Source: Synechococcus sp. WH 5701 (GTDB lineage: Bacteria > Cyanobacteriota > Cyanobacteriia > PCC-6307 > Cyanobiaceae). Taken from it: 64,000 bases of DNA. The DNA lies in assembly GCF_000153045.1 (NCBI RefSeq), contig NZ_CH724160.1, positions 559,142 through 623,141 of the forward strand, written 5' to 3'. Numbering within the stretch: position 1 is the stretch's first letter; each line of letters starts with the position of its first letter. Positions 29,586 through 38,466 of this stretch are shown here, in pieces. Under the pieces are notes generated by a model that was not told where the DNA came from, did not search any database, and worked only from the letters and a program-made list of their open reading frames with translations. The position numbers were made by a program, and so were the translations under genes.

Positions 29586-30083
29586 GTGAGCAGCGTGAGG
29601 GTCGAGGCGGCAGCGGTGATCCCTGGGTTGGCGTTGCTGCTGGCGGGGCTTTCGGCCTGCGGCGGGCCCAAGGAGGTGGCCGTTCAGAACGCCAGGCTGG
29701 GGGATGTGCTGGTGGTGGCGGAGGGGACCCGGGTGGAGCTGGCCCAGACCTTCAAGCCCGGGGTGTCCAACGGCCTCTACAAGGGCGCCGTCCTTCTGCA
29801 TGGGCCTGGCCAGCCGGCGGGCGGACGCCTGCATGCGCTCAACGTCGTCTGCAGCATCAAGGACACACCCGGCTGGCCCGCCTACGACAACGTCTACGGC
29901 TACCCCATCTCGGACGTTGCCGAGGCCGCTCAGCTGAGCGGCAAGAGTCGCTGGCAGATTCTGTATCACTTTGATGGGCGGATCGAGGCCAGTGGCGGCC
30001 TTGAACCTCAGGCCTGGACGGCTCGCCTCAGGGACAACCTCTGCCGTCGGGGTGATTTCGATGACAGCACGGCACGCCAGTGA
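29586..30083 (+). CDS. Hypothetical lipoprotein
   Basis: A 165-residue protein with a hydrophobic signal (VIPGLALLLAGLSACGG) and a lipobox LSAC at Cys 25, so predicted to be an exported lipid-anchored protein. The mature part has a beta-rich look (EVAVQNARLGDVLVVAEGTR, VELAQTFKPGVSNGLYKGAV, LHALNVVCSIKDTPGWPAY) with three further cysteines, and no family that I recognise. GTG at 29586 is the only early start. It lies between pabC and the formamidase gene on the same strand, with gaps of 50 and 99 bp, and its link to either is unclear. Confidence 0.7.
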   Translation: MSSVRVEAAAVIPGLALLLAGLSACGGPKEVAVQNARLGDVLVVAEGTRVELAQTFKPGVSNGLYKGAVLLHGPGQPAGGRLHALNVVCSIKDTPGWPAYDNVYGYPISDVAEAAQLSGKSRWQILYHFDGRIEASGGLEPQAWTARLRDNLCRRGDFDDSTARQ

Positions 30084-30182
30084 CCGGACCGCTGAGCGCG
30101 GGGTCCAGTAGCCGATGACACTGTTCCTCTTGGAGGGCTCGCGTTGGATGTGGGCGAAAACTGCAACGAGCCCCTCCTTTCG

Positions 30183-31388
30183 ATGCCGAAAACGCTGTTC
30201 AAGGTTGATCTCACCAAGACGATGGACCAGCAGGAGATGCCGGGCCATAACCGCTGGCATCCCGACATCCCGGCAGTGGTTTCAGTCAATCCGGGTGATG
30301 TGTTCAGGATCGAATGCAAGGACTGGACCGATGGCCAGATCAAGGACAACGATGATCCCCAGGACATCGCCGATGTCAATCTTGAGGTTGTCCATGTCCT
30401 GAGTGGGCCGATCTGGGTGAATGGTGCCCAGCCTGGCGACATCCTGGTGGTGGATATTCTTGATGTCGGCGCCCTGCAGGGAGATGAATGGGGCTTCACG
30501 GGAATCTTCGCCAAGGAAAACGGTGGCGGCTTCCTGACGGATCACTACCCCAAGGCGGCCAAGGCCATCTGGGATTTCGAAGGGATCTACACCAGCTCCA
30601 GGCATATCCCCGGTGTGCGCTTCGCTGGCATCACCCACCCCGGCCTGATCGGCTGCGCCCCCTCCCATGAGCTGCTGAGGGAGTGGAACCGACGTGAAAC
30701 CGAGCTGGTGAACACCGCCCCCGACCGCCGCACCTATGGCGCCGGGCTCTCGGGCAGTGAGCCGGTGCTGGCGGCCCTGCCCAATCCCAACAGCGCCATC
30801 CTCGGAACCCTTCCCAGCTCGGAGTTCGAGCGGGTGGCCAATGAGGCGGCCCGCACGGTGCCTCCCCGGGAGCATGGTGGTAACTGCGACATCAAGAATC
30901 TCACCAAAGGAACAAAGATCTACTTCCCCGTCTACGTGGAAGGGGCCAAACTCTCGATGGGAGACATCCACTTCTCCCAGGGGGATGGCGAAATCTCCTT
31001 CTGTGGCGCGATCGAGATGTCCGGCTACCTCGATCTGCATGTGGAGATCATCAAGGGTGGCATGGAGAAGTATGGGATGGTCAATCCCATGTTCAAGACC
31101 AGCCCCGTCGAGCCTCATTTCACTGATTACCTCGTGTTTGAAGGAATCTCCGTGGATGAGTTCGAAGGCAAGCAGTACTACATGGACGTGCACATCGCCT
31201 ACCGGCGGGCCTGCCTCAATGCCATCGAGTACCTCAAGAAGTTCGGCTACACCGGTGAGCAGGCCTACCTGCTGCTGAGTTGTGCGCCGGTTGAGGGACG
31301 AATCAGCGGCATCGTCGACATTCCCAATGCCTGTTGTACCCTGGCCATCCCAACCTCGATCTTCGACCAGGATATTCTGCCCTGCTGA
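30183..31388 (+). CDS. fmdA: Formamidase FmdA (acetamidase/formamidase family)
   Basis: Hydrolyses formamide, and perhaps other short amides, to ammonia and the acid; a cytosolic nitrogen-salvage enzyme. The N terminus MPKTLFKVDLTKTMDQQEMP, then HNRWHPDIPAV and VNLEVVHVLSGPIWVNGAQPG match the family, as do PGDILVVDILDV, HPGLIGCAPSHELL and the late GYTGEQAYLLLSCAPVEGRI segment. From ATG 30183 it is 401 residues, close to the 407 of Methylophilus FmdA. The frame could start at TTG 30144, but the family N terminus fits 30183. A weak NtcA-like site (GTA-N8-CAC at 30108-30121) lies upstream. It is followed by a strong terminator and an fmdB gene, then the urea transport genes. Confidence 0.93.
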   Translation: MPKTLFKVDLTKTMDQQEMPGHNRWHPDIPAVVSVNPGDVFRIECKDWTDGQIKDNDDPQDIADVNLEVVHVLSGPIWVNGAQPGDILVVDILDVGALQGDEWGFTGIFAKENGGGFLTDHYPKAAKAIWDFEGIYTSSRHIPGVRFAGITHPGLIGCAPSHELLREWNRRETELVNTAPDRRTYGAGLSGSEPVLAALPNPNSAILGTLPSSEFERVANEAARTVPPREHGGNCDIKNLTKGTKIYFPVYVEGAKLSMGDIHFSQGDGEISFCGAIEMSGYLDLHVEIIKGGMEKYGMVNPMFKTSPVEPHFTDYLVFEGISVDEFEGKQYYMDVHIAYRRACLNAIEYLKKFGYTGEQAYLLLSCAPVEGRISGIVDIPNACCTLAIPTSIFDQDILPC

Positions 31389-31407
31389 TCAGTAAGGGTG
31401 AATCTGG

Positions 31408-31433
31408 GGGGCCTGAGCATCAGGCCCCCTTTG
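31408..31433 (+). terminator. Intrinsic terminator after fmdA
   Basis: A 10-bp GC-rich stem, GGGGGCCTGA (31408-31417) with its complement at 31421-31430, has a 3-nt GCA loop and is followed by TTT. It is 20 bases after the formamidase stop and directly upstream of fmdB, so fmdB is probably expressed separately or by read-through. Confidence 0.85.
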
Positions 31434-31476
31434 TATTGTGCCGATGTTTTTGCCAAGATCCCTGTCTTCTCCCACC

Positions 31477-31752
31477 ATGCCTGTCTACGAATACAGCTGC
31501 GCCAACGGCTGCGAAAACTATGAAGTCTGGCGCAGCATCGATGAGCGCCAGAGCAACACGAACTGTCCTGCCTGTGATGCGGAAGGAAAGCGTGTGTTCA
31601 CGCCGGTGATGTCCCTCACCGGCCCTTTACGGCTGAAGCAGGAACAATCGGAACCACGACTGGTGCGCAAAGAAGTTGCTCAGCCGGAGACGGCGAAGCC
31701 CCGGCTGAAGCAGAGCAGCACCCGTCCCTGGATGCTCAATCGAGGCTGCTGA
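31477..31752 (+). CDS. fmdB: FmdB-family zinc ribbon protein
   Basis: Small protein (91 residues) with the FmdB/CxxC_CXXC_SSSS-type zinc ribbon: MPVYEYSCANGCENYEVW, then TNCPACDAEGKRVF. The N-terminal pair is spaced C-x3-C rather than the usual C-x2-C, the second is C-x2-C. A charged C-terminal tail of about 45 residues follows. FmdB was first described as a regulator beside formamidase in Methylophilus; most homologues are of unknown role. ATG 31477 gives the normal MPxYEY start. It is adjacent to fmdA, though separated from it by a terminator. Confidence 0.85.
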   Translation: MPVYEYSCANGCENYEVWRSIDERQSNTNCPACDAEGKRVFTPVMSLTGPLRLKQEQSEPRLVRKEVAQPETAKPRLKQSSTRPWMLNRGC

Positions 31753-31775
31753 CAACCGCGGAAGTGGGAGCTCAG

Positions 31776-31814
31776 GCCTGGGCGTCGACTCCTGCTGGGA
31801 GCCAACGCCCAGGC
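31776..31814. terminator. Bidirectional hairpin between fmdB and urtE
   Basis: A 10-bp perfect stem, GCCTGGGCGT (31776-31785) pairing with 31805-31814, encloses a 19-nt loop that can fold further (CTCC with GGAG). It lies between convergent genes, 24 bases after fmdB and 15 bases after urtE, so it can serve both. No T-run is present on either side. Confidence 0.65.
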
Positions 31815-31828
31815 GCATTCGATCTCGA

Positions 31829-32554
31829 TCAGACCGTCAGGAACTCCTTGATCACCTCGTCGGAGAGCTGATCCGTCTTGCCACTGGCCACAATGCCACC
31901 ACGCTGCATGGCGTAATAGAAATCGGACTGGCGCACGAAGTGAAGATGCTGCTCCACCAGCAGCACGCTGATGCCGGTCTCCTTCATGATCCGCTGAACG
32001 GCGTGCTCGATGTCGAGGATGATCGAAGGCTGAATCCCTTCGGTCGGTTCATCCAGCAGCAGCAGTTTCGGCTTGCCCAGCAGAGCTCGGGCGATGGCCA
32101 GCTGCTGCTGCTGACCGCCACTGAGGTCGCCACCCTTGCGCTTGAGGAACTTCTCGAGAATCGGAAACAGATCGAAGATCAGAGGATCGATGTGGCGGTT
32201 CTTCTCGAGCCCTCCGGGAAGGGCCTCCATGCCCAGCAGGAGATTCTCCTTGACCGAAACCTGGGGAATGATGTCCCTGCCCTGGGAGACATAGCCGATG
32301 CCTGCACGAGCTCTCCGGTAGGGAGGCTGGCTGGACAGTTGACCGCTGCCGTATTCGATGGTGCCCGAACGCTGCTGCAGCAGTCCGATGATGGTCTTGA
32401 GAAACGTGGTCTTGCCGACGCCGTTGCGACCGATCAGGCAGACCATTTTCCCTTCATGGATGCTCAGGTCCACGTTGCGGAGAATATGGCTTTCTCCGTA
32501 ATACACATTCAGACCGTTGACCTGGAGCAGGGGTTTTTCGCTGGTGGTAGACAT
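31829..32554 (-). CDS. urtE: Urea ABC transporter ATPase UrtE
   Basis: One of two ATPases of the high-affinity urea uptake system, related to the LivF subunit of branched-chain amino-acid transporters. Walker A GRNGVGKTTFLK, Q-loop, signature LSGGQQQQLAIARALL and Walker B LLLLDEPTEGIQPSI are present, and the switch histidine is in LLVEQHLHF. GIGYVSQGRDIIPQ is typical of UrtE/LivF. 241 residues, standard. It is the last gene of urtABCDE, 29 bases after urtD. All motifs look intact, but expression may suffer from the insertion in urtA upstream. Confidence 0.96.
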   Translation of the reverse strand: MSTTSEKPLLQVNGLNVYYGESHILRNVDLSIHEGKMVCLIGRNGVGKTTFLKTIIGLLQQRSGTIEYGSGQLSSQPPYRRARAGIGYVSQGRDIIPQVSVKENLLLGMEALPGGLEKNRHIDPLIFDLFPILEKFLKRKGGDLSGGQQQQLAIARALLGKPKLLLLDEPTEGIQPSIILDIEHAVQRIMKETGISVLLVEQHLHFVRQSDFYYAMQRGGIVASGKTDQLSDEVIKEFLTV

Positions 32555-32583
32555 GGGGGCGGTGGTTGAAGGTCGGAAAACGG

Positions 32584-33336
32584 TTACTGTTCGGGCGGCC
32601 CCAGGTAGACCTCGATAACCCTTGGATCGGCTTTGACCTGGTCCAGCGGACCCTCAGTGAGCACCTGCCCCTGATGCAGAACGGTGACGTCGAAATCGAG
32701 ATCCCGGATGAATTCCATGTCGTGCTCGATCACCACCACGGTGTGGTCGCCGGCCAGGGACTTGATCAGTTCGGCCGTTCGCAGGGTTTCCTCATCGGTC
32801 AGACCGGCAACCGGTTCATCCAGGAGCAGAACTTCCGGGGCCTGGGCCACCAGGCAAGCGATGGCCAGCCACTGCTTCTGGCCATGGGAGAGGGAGCCAG
32901 CCTTCACGGTGGCGAAGGGTGCCAGGCCCACATAGTTCATGATGCGATGAACCTCGTCCTTGGCCGCCTGGGGAAGGCCCGACCCCAGCAGGCTGAAGGC
33001 GTTTTTCAACGGGGAGGCGGCTAGCTCGAGATTGCGAAGCACGCTGAGGTTCTCGAAGACCCTCGGGGTCTGGAACTTGCGGCCGATCCCCTGACGAGAG
33101 ATCTTCTGCTCCGAAACACCGAGAAGCGATTGTCCCTTGAAGGTCACCGAGCCCTTGGTGGGTCGAACCTTGCCGGTGATCACATCCAGAAATGTTGTCT
33201 TGCCGGCACCGTTGGGCCCGATGATCGACTTCAACTCACCCTTATATAACTTCAGGCTGAGATCGGTGAGGGCATAGAAGCCATCGAAACTCACGCTGAC
33301 GTCATTGAGCTCAAGTAGAGGTTCTGACATGGACAT
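32584..33336 (-). CDS. urtD: Urea ABC transporter ATPase UrtD
   Basis: LivG-like ATPase of the urea transporter. Walker A GPNGAGKTTFLDVITG, the IGRKFQTPRVFENLSVLRNL segment, signature LSHGQKQWLAIAC and Walker B VLLLDEPVAGLTDEE are clear. The LSHGQ variant of the signature is usual in UrtD. 250 residues. It sits between urtC (62 bp gap) and urtE. No defect was seen. Confidence 0.96.
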   Translation of the reverse strand: MSMSEPLLELNDVSVSFDGFYALTDLSLKLYKGELKSIIGPNGAGKTTFLDVITGKVRPTKGSVTFKGQSLLGVSEQKISRQGIGRKFQTPRVFENLSVLRNLELAASPLKNAFSLLGSGLPQAAKDEVHRIMNYVGLAPFATVKAGSLSHGQKQWLAIACLVAQAPEVLLLDEPVAGLTDEETLRTAELIKSLAGDHTVVVIEHDMEFIRDLDFDVTVLHQGQVLTEGPLDQVKADPRVIEVYLGPPEQ

Positions 33337-33398
33337 CGGAAAGGAGCGTATTCGAGAAAGCAGTCACGAAGAAAAACCTGGCAGCATTGTCGGACTGA

Positions 33399-34505
33399 CT
33401 AGTCCACGGGGAGAGCCTCCTCATCGATCCGGGGATAGGTTTTTGCCTTCTTGGCGATGCCGAAGGCGGCCAGCAGACTCCTGAATCCACCGTTGACAAC
33501 CCAGCCATAAATGCCATCGGGCATGAGCACAACCACGAAGATGAATAGGGCACCCTGAACGAAGAGCCAGGCCTCCGGCAGGGCCTCGCTTACCAGGCTG
33601 CGCAGATAGTTGACCAATGTGGCGCCGATGATGGGACCCACCAGGGTCCCCCGGCCGCCCACGGCCACCCAGATCACCATCTCGATCGAGAAGGAGATCG
33701 ACATGTACTGGGGCGAAACGATCCCGGACTGCACGGTGTACAGCGCGCCAGAGATTCCGCACAGGGCCCCCGCCACCAGGAAGACGATGGTCTTGAACGG
33801 GACCGGATTGAAACCGGCAAAGCGAAATCTTGTCTCATCGTCACGGATGGCGATCAGGGCATCACCGAAGCGCCCGCTGGTGAAGTACCGGCAGATCAGA
33901 AAAGCGATGGGGAGCAGGATCACCGTGAGGCGGTAGAACCACACCTGCATGTCAGGGGAACCCACCAGTTGGCCGAACAGCTGCGAGGTGCTGGTTTTGA
34001 GGCCGTTGGTGCCGTCGAAAAGCTTCTGCTGGCCGTTGAAGAAGTGGAAGAACACCATCAACGCGGCTTGGGTGATGATGGAGAAATACACTCCTTTGAT
34101 CCGGTTTCTGAAGATCAACCAACCCACCACACCAGCCACCACGGCTGGGATCACCCAGATGGCGATCAGCGTGAATACAGGTGACCAGAAGGGCTTCCAG
34201 AAAAAGGGCAGCTCAGCGACGCCGTAGTTCTCGAAAAATTTGGGGATGCCATTACCGCCAGCCAGGCTCTTGGTATTGAGCATCAGGTACATGGCCACCG
34301 CGTAGCCACCCAACGAGAAGAAGATCCCCTGACCCAGGCTCAGCAGACCGGTGTATCCCCAGATCAGATCGATCGCCAGAGCGGTGATGGCGAGCGCGAA
34401 ATAGCGACCGAAGAGGTTGAGCCGGAAATCGTCGAGGCCAGCCGGCAGGATGAACAGGGCAACCGCCAGCAGAATCCAGGGGACAAGTCTTTGGAAGAGT
34501 TTCAA
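33399..34505 (-). CDS. urtC: Urea ABC transporter permease UrtC
   Basis: LivM-type membrane subunit that forms the urea channel with UrtB. The 368 residues include about ten hydrophobic segments, beginning LVPWILLAVALFILPAG, with the family's GYTGLLSLGQGIFFSLGGYA (LivH/LivM signature region) at residues 50-69 and the cytoplasmic loop IRDDETRFRFAGFNPVPFKT that contacts the ATPase. The C terminus is hydrophilic. Between urtB (60 bp) and urtD. Sequence appears complete. Confidence 0.95.
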   Translation of the reverse strand: MKLFQRLVPWILLAVALFILPAGLDDFRLNLFGRYFALAITALAIDLIWGYTGLLSLGQGIFFSLGGYAVAMYLMLNTKSLAGGNGIPKFFENYGVAELPFFWKPFWSPVFTLIAIWVIPAVVAGVVGWLIFRNRIKGVYFSIITQAALMVFFHFFNGQQKLFDGTNGLKTSTSQLFGQLVGSPDMQVWFYRLTVILLPIAFLICRYFTSGRFGDALIAIRDDETRFRFAGFNPVPFKTIVFLVAGALCGISGALYTVQSGIVSPQYMSISFSIEMVIWVAVGGRGTLVGPIIGATLVNYLRSLVSEALPEAWLFVQGALFIFVVVLMPDGIYGWVVNGGFRSLLAAFGIAKKAKTYPRIDEEALPVD

Positions 34506-34565
34506 GGTAGAGGCCTCCTCGTGGGGAGATGGAACGGGAATCTGCAGCGGGTGGGGATGATCGGG

Positions 34566-35723
34566 TCAAGCATCGACCGAGCGACCCTTCTGGGGGAACA
34601 TGCCGTTGGGACGGAACTGGAGGAAGACGATGATGAAGATGAAAACGAGGACCAGCGACATGCTCGTGGTCGCGAAAAATTCGGTGACCCCTCGGGCCGC
34701 CTCCGGCATATCCGGGAAGATGGTGAGCAAGGTTCCTGAGCCGATCACCGATTGAATGATCCCGAGCAGAATCGCTGCGATCACGGTGCCGAGCAGGTTG
34801 CCTACACCGCCCAGCACGATCACCATGAAGCAGGACACGATATACGCGGCCCCGAGGTTGGGGCCCACCGATCCCAGCAAAGTGATGGCGCACCCAGCCA
34901 CCCCGGCCAGTCCGGATCCGATACCGAAGGTGATGCTGTCCACGCGATCGGTTGGAATACCGAGACAGTTGCTCATCTGACGGTTCTGGGTGACTGCGCG
35001 GATCCGCAGACCCCAGACGCTTTTATTCAGGAACCAGTAGGTGGCCAGAAGCAAAAGGGCCGACAGCAGGATGATGAAGATCCTCAGACCGGGCAGTTCG
35101 ATGGTGCCGATCATCCCCCAGCTACCCTGCAGCCATTTCGGTGCCGTCACATCGATGTTGCGGGGACCGAACCAAGGCTTGGAGAGTGGCCGGAACTGAT
35201 CGAAGAGATTCACGGCAATCAGACCGATGAGGATGGAGAGAGCCCAGCCCAGTCCATTGAGATAGGTGAAGAAAGGCTTCTGTGAGAACTTCGCGCGCAG
35301 TAACTTAGAAAGTAAGACCCCGGAAGCTACACCCACAATGATGCCAAGCATCATGGCCGTTGATACACTTCGAATCAGCTGGATGAGAATCAGGCTAACT
35401 CCCCAAGTGGCGAGCAGTGTTTCCAGGGGTCTGCCGTAAAGCTGTCGGATCAGCGTTCTCTCCAGCAGCACTCCAATCAATCCCGTGACGATGAAGGCAA
35501 GCACCAGAGAGACTGGGAAATACAGCTCGAAGATCACACCACCCATGGGTTTGAACGCCGACTGCACCACGTAGGTGACATAGGCGCCCAGCATCATGAA
35601 CTCACCATGGGCGAGGTTGATGACCCCCATCAAGCCAAAAACGATGGCCAGACCGGTGGCTGCAAGCAGCAGAACCGATCCGATGCTGAGGCCATCGAGA
35701 ATCTGAGAAAAGAAAAGTTCCAA
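34566..35723 (-). CDS. urtB: Urea ABC transporter permease UrtB
   Basis: LivH-type membrane subunit. The conserved INLAHGEFMMLGAYVTY (residues 36-52) and the later loop IRAVTQNRQMSNCLGIPTDR, which couples to the ATPase, identify it. GIGSGLAGVAGCAITLLGSV is the second channel-lining region. 385 residues with about nine membrane segments. It is the first gene after urtA, 143 bp away, with two hairpins in the gap. It should be transcribed from the urtA promoter, so the insertion in urtA is expected to reduce its expression. Confidence 0.95.
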   Translation of the reverse strand: MELFFSQILDGLSIGSVLLLAATGLAIVFGLMGVINLAHGEFMMLGAYVTYVVQSAFKPMGGVIFELYFPVSLVLAFIVTGLIGVLLERTLIRQLYGRPLETLLATWGVSLILIQLIRSVSTAMMLGIIVGVASGVLLSKLLRAKFSQKPFFTYLNGLGWALSILIGLIAVNLFDQFRPLSKPWFGPRNIDVTAPKWLQGSWGMIGTIELPGLRIFIILLSALLLLATYWFLNKSVWGLRIRAVTQNRQMSNCLGIPTDRVDSITFGIGSGLAGVAGCAITLLGSVGPNLGAAYIVSCFMVIVLGGVGNLLGTVIAAILLGIIQSVIGSGTLLTIFPDMPEAARGVTEFFATTSMSLVLVFIFIIVFLQFRPNGMFPQKGRSVDA

Positions 35724-35744
35724 CGGAATGAATGTTGAAAGTTA

Positions 35745-35834
35745 GGTCCAGCATCGCTGACGCGACGCTGGACCAGGTCGAACGGGGTGGTGTATCGATC
35801 TGGACGGCGGGCGGTGGTTCCTGGAGGAACCACC
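35745..35834 (-). other. Two hairpins in the urtB-urtA gap
   Basis: Stem 1 pairs GGTCCAGC (35745-35752) with 35766-35773. Stem 2 pairs CGGTGGTTCC (35811-35820) with 35825-35834 around TGGA. The T-run beside stem 2 lies on the + strand side, so for the urt direction these are not classical terminators. Hairpins after a binding-protein gene often protect its mRNA and lower downstream transcription; here that is an inference. Confidence 0.6.
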
Positions 35835-36755
35835 GATTTTTCATCGCCTCCCGGGGATGGCCCTGATCACATCTTGAACTTGCCGGCATCAGGACGATCC
35901 TGAGTCCAGTCGCAGGTGTAACCCTTGGTTTCGGGCACGAACTGGTTCCAGGGGATGGGCGGAATGGCCTTCTTGCTGTCCTCGAGGATCTTGAACTGAC
36001 CGTTGGCTTCAGCCTCACCGATCAACACACGCTCGGAGGTGTGGTGATTGGGGTACATTTCGATCTCGCCCTGGGGCGCATCGAATTTGATTCCGATCAT
36101 GGTCTTGCGGACCTTGTCGAGATCTTCGAAGGTGCCAGCCTTCTCAACGGCGTTCTTCCAGAGGTATACCATGTTGTAGGCCGATTCAGCCGGGTCGCCG
36201 GTGACCCGATCGGCGCCATACATCGCCTGGAAGTCGGAGGTGAACTTCTTAGAAGCCGGGGTGTCCAGGCTCATGAAGAAGTTCCAGGCAGCGTAGGTGC
36301 CAGTGGTGTACTCGGGTCCGATCTGGCGGATTTCCTCCTCAGCGATCGAGAAGGACATGATCGGGTATTTTGCCGGATCAATGCCGGCGGCCTTGAACTG
36401 CTTGAAGAGAGCAACGTTGGAGTCGCCGTTCAAGGTGTTGATGATGATGCCACCATCAGGGAAGGCCTTCTTGATCTTGGCAATGATCGGGGCCACCTCG
36501 GTGTTGCCGAGAGGAATGTAGTCTTCGCCAACGGTTTCACCGCCAAGCGCCTTCATCTGCTCCTTGATGATGGTGTTGGCGGTTCGCGGATAGACGTAGT
36601 CGGAGCCGACCAAGTAAACCTTCTTGCCCAGTTTGTCGCCGTAGGTCTTCATCAGCCAGTCAACGGCTGGTTCGGCCTGCTGGTTGGGAACGGCGCCCGT
36701 GTAGAAGATGTTCTTGGAGCATTCCTGCCCCTCATACTGAATCGGGTAGAAGAGA

Positions 36756-36775
36756 ATATGGGCACCTCGAAAAAT
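36756..36775 (+). repeat. Left IS boundary: target duplication and inverted repeat
   Basis: ATAT at 36756-36759 is the target duplication and is followed by the left inverted repeat GGGCACCTCGAAAAAT. Confidence 0.93.
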
Positions 36776-38004
36776 CTACGTCGCTCCCTGACAGCCTATG
36801 AAATATGCAATAGAATTGGTTCAGTTCAACACAGCTGAATGGGACAGCGTGGATTCTGGGATGAGGAGAAGCGCATCCACAGGCTTCAGCAGAAGAAGCC
36901 CACGTTAGCGACCCTGTCCGAGACGATTCCCTGGGATGCCTTCAGGCCACTGCTGGAGCAGGGTTACAGCCATGAACGCAAGAGCAATGCTGGCCGTAAG
37001 CGGATTGATCCGATCATCCTCTTCAAGATGCTGGTGCTGCAGCAGCTGTTCAACCTCAGTGATGAGGAGCTGGAATTTCAGGTCAACGACAGACGCTCAT
37101 TCGAGGAGTTTGTCGGACTGGGAGTGATGAACACCATTCCCGATGCCACCACTATTGCCTTCTTCCGCGAGCGGCTCCGCAAGGCGGGTGTTGTCGATGA
37201 GCTTTTTGAACGTTTTGAGGAGCACCTGCGGACCCATGGGCTGGAGGCCCGTGGTGGGCAGATCATCGATGCAACACTTGTCCCAGTTCCCAAACAGCGA
37301 AACTCAAGGGAGGAGAACAAGACCATCAAGGATGGAGCCATTCCAGAGAAGTGGTTGGACAAGCCAAACCGCTTGCGCCAGAAGGACACTGACGCTCGCT
37401 GGGTCAAGAAGAATGGCGTCAACCACTACGGCTACAAGAACAGCATCTGCATTGATGCCACTCACGGCTTCATTCGCAGATTTGCCATTACCCCAGCTAA
37501 TATTCACGACAGCCAGATGCTTACGCAGGTGCTAGACCCTGAAAATAGGGATGACTTTGTCTGGGCTGATTCTGGCTATGCAGGTGCTCAGTTTGAGGAT
37601 CTCCTGGACCTGGGTGGTTTTGAGAGCCGAATTCATGAAAAGGGCTCACGCTGCCATCCCTTGAGCGAGGAGGCCAAGGAACGGAACAAGGTCCGATCAA
37701 CTGTACGGGCCAGGGTTGAGCATGTCTTTGGTGCAATCACAACCTGCATGCGCGGCAAGCTGACAAGGCGGATTGGACTGGCCAGAACGAAAGCTTGGTG
37801 GGGACTGCGTAATCTGACTTACAACTTTCTTCGATACCTGCATTGCAACTCAAAGGCAATGCTGGCTGTCTGATCATTCGGCAACGGGATAATTATCCCG
37901 CATTTAAGTCATGAATGTCAGTCATCAGGCGGATCTGCACGTGCAGAGGATGAGCATTTTGCTTCTCAAGGCAGCCTGGGTAGTGGCAATATTTCGAGGT
38001 GCCC
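36760..38004 (+). mobile_element. Intact IS5-family insertion sequence (1245 bp) inside urtA
   Basis: Terminal inverted repeats begin GGGCACCTCGAAA on both ends (left 36760-36775; right 37989-38004 on the opposite strand) and match at 15 of 16 positions. Flanks carry the 4-bp target duplication ATAT. One full-length transposase gene is encoded on the + strand, antisense to urtA. Structure and duplication size fit the IS5 family. It is unrelated in sequence to the decayed transposase at 2.4-2.9 kb beyond family level. Confidence 0.95.
36839..37873 (+). CDS. IS5-family DDE transposase
   Basis: Cut-and-paste transposase of the inserted element, 344 residues, intact. N-terminal DUF772-type DNA-binding region: FRPLLEQGYSHERKSNAGRK, LFKMLVLQQLFNLSDEELEF, IPDATTIAFFRERLRKAG. 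Catalytic triad: D144 in IIDATLVPVPKQRN, D244 in VWADSGYAG and E294 in RARVEHVFGAI. The segment HYGYKNSICIDATHGFIRR is typical of the KYGYKxH group. ATG 36839 is 79 bases from the left end. Transcription runs against the urt operon. All catalytic residues are present, so the element may still be active. Confidence 0.95.
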   Translation: MGQRGFWDEEKRIHRLQQKKPTLATLSETIPWDAFRPLLEQGYSHERKSNAGRKRIDPIILFKMLVLQQLFNLSDEELEFQVNDRRSFEEFVGLGVMNTIPDATTIAFFRERLRKAGVVDELFERFEEHLRTHGLEARGGQIIDATLVPVPKQRNSREENKTIKDGAIPEKWLDKPNRLRQKDTDARWVKKNGVNHYGYKNSICIDATHGFIRRFAITPANIHDSQMLTQVLDPENRDDFVWADSGYAGAQFEDLLDLGGFESRIHEKGSRCHPLSEEAKERNKVRSTVRARVEHVFGAITTCMRGKLTRRIGLARTKAWWGLRNLTYNFLRYLHCNSKAMLAV

Positions 38005-38008
38005 ATAT
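37989..38008 (-). repeat. Right IS boundary: inverted repeat and target duplication
   Basis: Read on the minus strand, 38004-37989 gives GGGCACCTCGAAATAT, the partner of the left end with one mismatch. ATAT at 38005-38008 is the second copy of the target duplication. Confidence 0.93.
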
Positions 38009-38466
38009 GATTCTTGGCTTCATACACCGGCAGCATGGCTTTGCGGCTGGCGGAGGTCCAGCCTCCGAACACCACGGCCACCTTGTCGGAGTCGATCAGC
38101 TTCTGCGATTTCTCGGCAAAGGTGGGCCAATCGGAGGCACCATCTTCGGCAACGGCGACGATTTTGTATGACTTGCCGTCAACTTTGACGCCGCCGGCAT
38201 CGTTGATCTCCTTGATCGCCATCTCTTCGACCTCTTTCAGGGTCGTTTCCGAGATAGCCATGGTGCCACTCAGGGAGTGGAGGATGCCAACTTTGACCTC
38301 GCCGTCGAAGTTGCCAGCGGAGTCTCCACCGCCACCGCCACCGCAGGACACCAGAGTGATGCTGACGGCGGAAGCAGCAAGTCCAGCAAACAGCCGCCGA
38401 GAGAGATTCTGAACCATTGGTGCTTTGTCAAGGTGAGGGTATGCCGCGATGCTGACGGCAGCTCGG

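Larger units (their letters stand above)
35867..38417 (-). pseudogene. urtA: urtA, urea-binding protein gene split by an insertion sequence
   Basis: Periplasmic urea-binding lipoprotein of the Urt transporter. N-terminal part (38005-38417): Tat-like SRRLFAG, lipobox TLVSC, then [18 protein letters not shown] and [15 protein letters not shown]-terminal part (35867-36759): LFYPIQYEGQECSKNIF, YTGAVPNQQAEPAVDWL and on to the normal end. Between them lies a complete 1245-bp IS element inserted at ATAT. Deleting the element and one ATAT copy gives 1302 bases, exactly 433 codons plus stop, with NHILFYP across the joint. The N-terminal frame now reads about 36 residues into the element and stops at 37893. 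The interruption is therefore recent and clean; no second mutation was seen. The encoded protein is expected to be non-functional. Confidence 0.95.

Noticed and set aside
30108..30149. NtcA-like site upstream of fmdA (GTA-N8-CAC, 22 nt, TTGGAT)
   Set aside because: One mismatch in the site and one in the -10 box; matches of this quality are expected often. Mentioned only as a weak possibility.
37893..38417. 174-codon open frame taken as a complete short protein
   Set aside because: It is the N-terminal piece of urtA followed by about 36 codons read from the inserted element.
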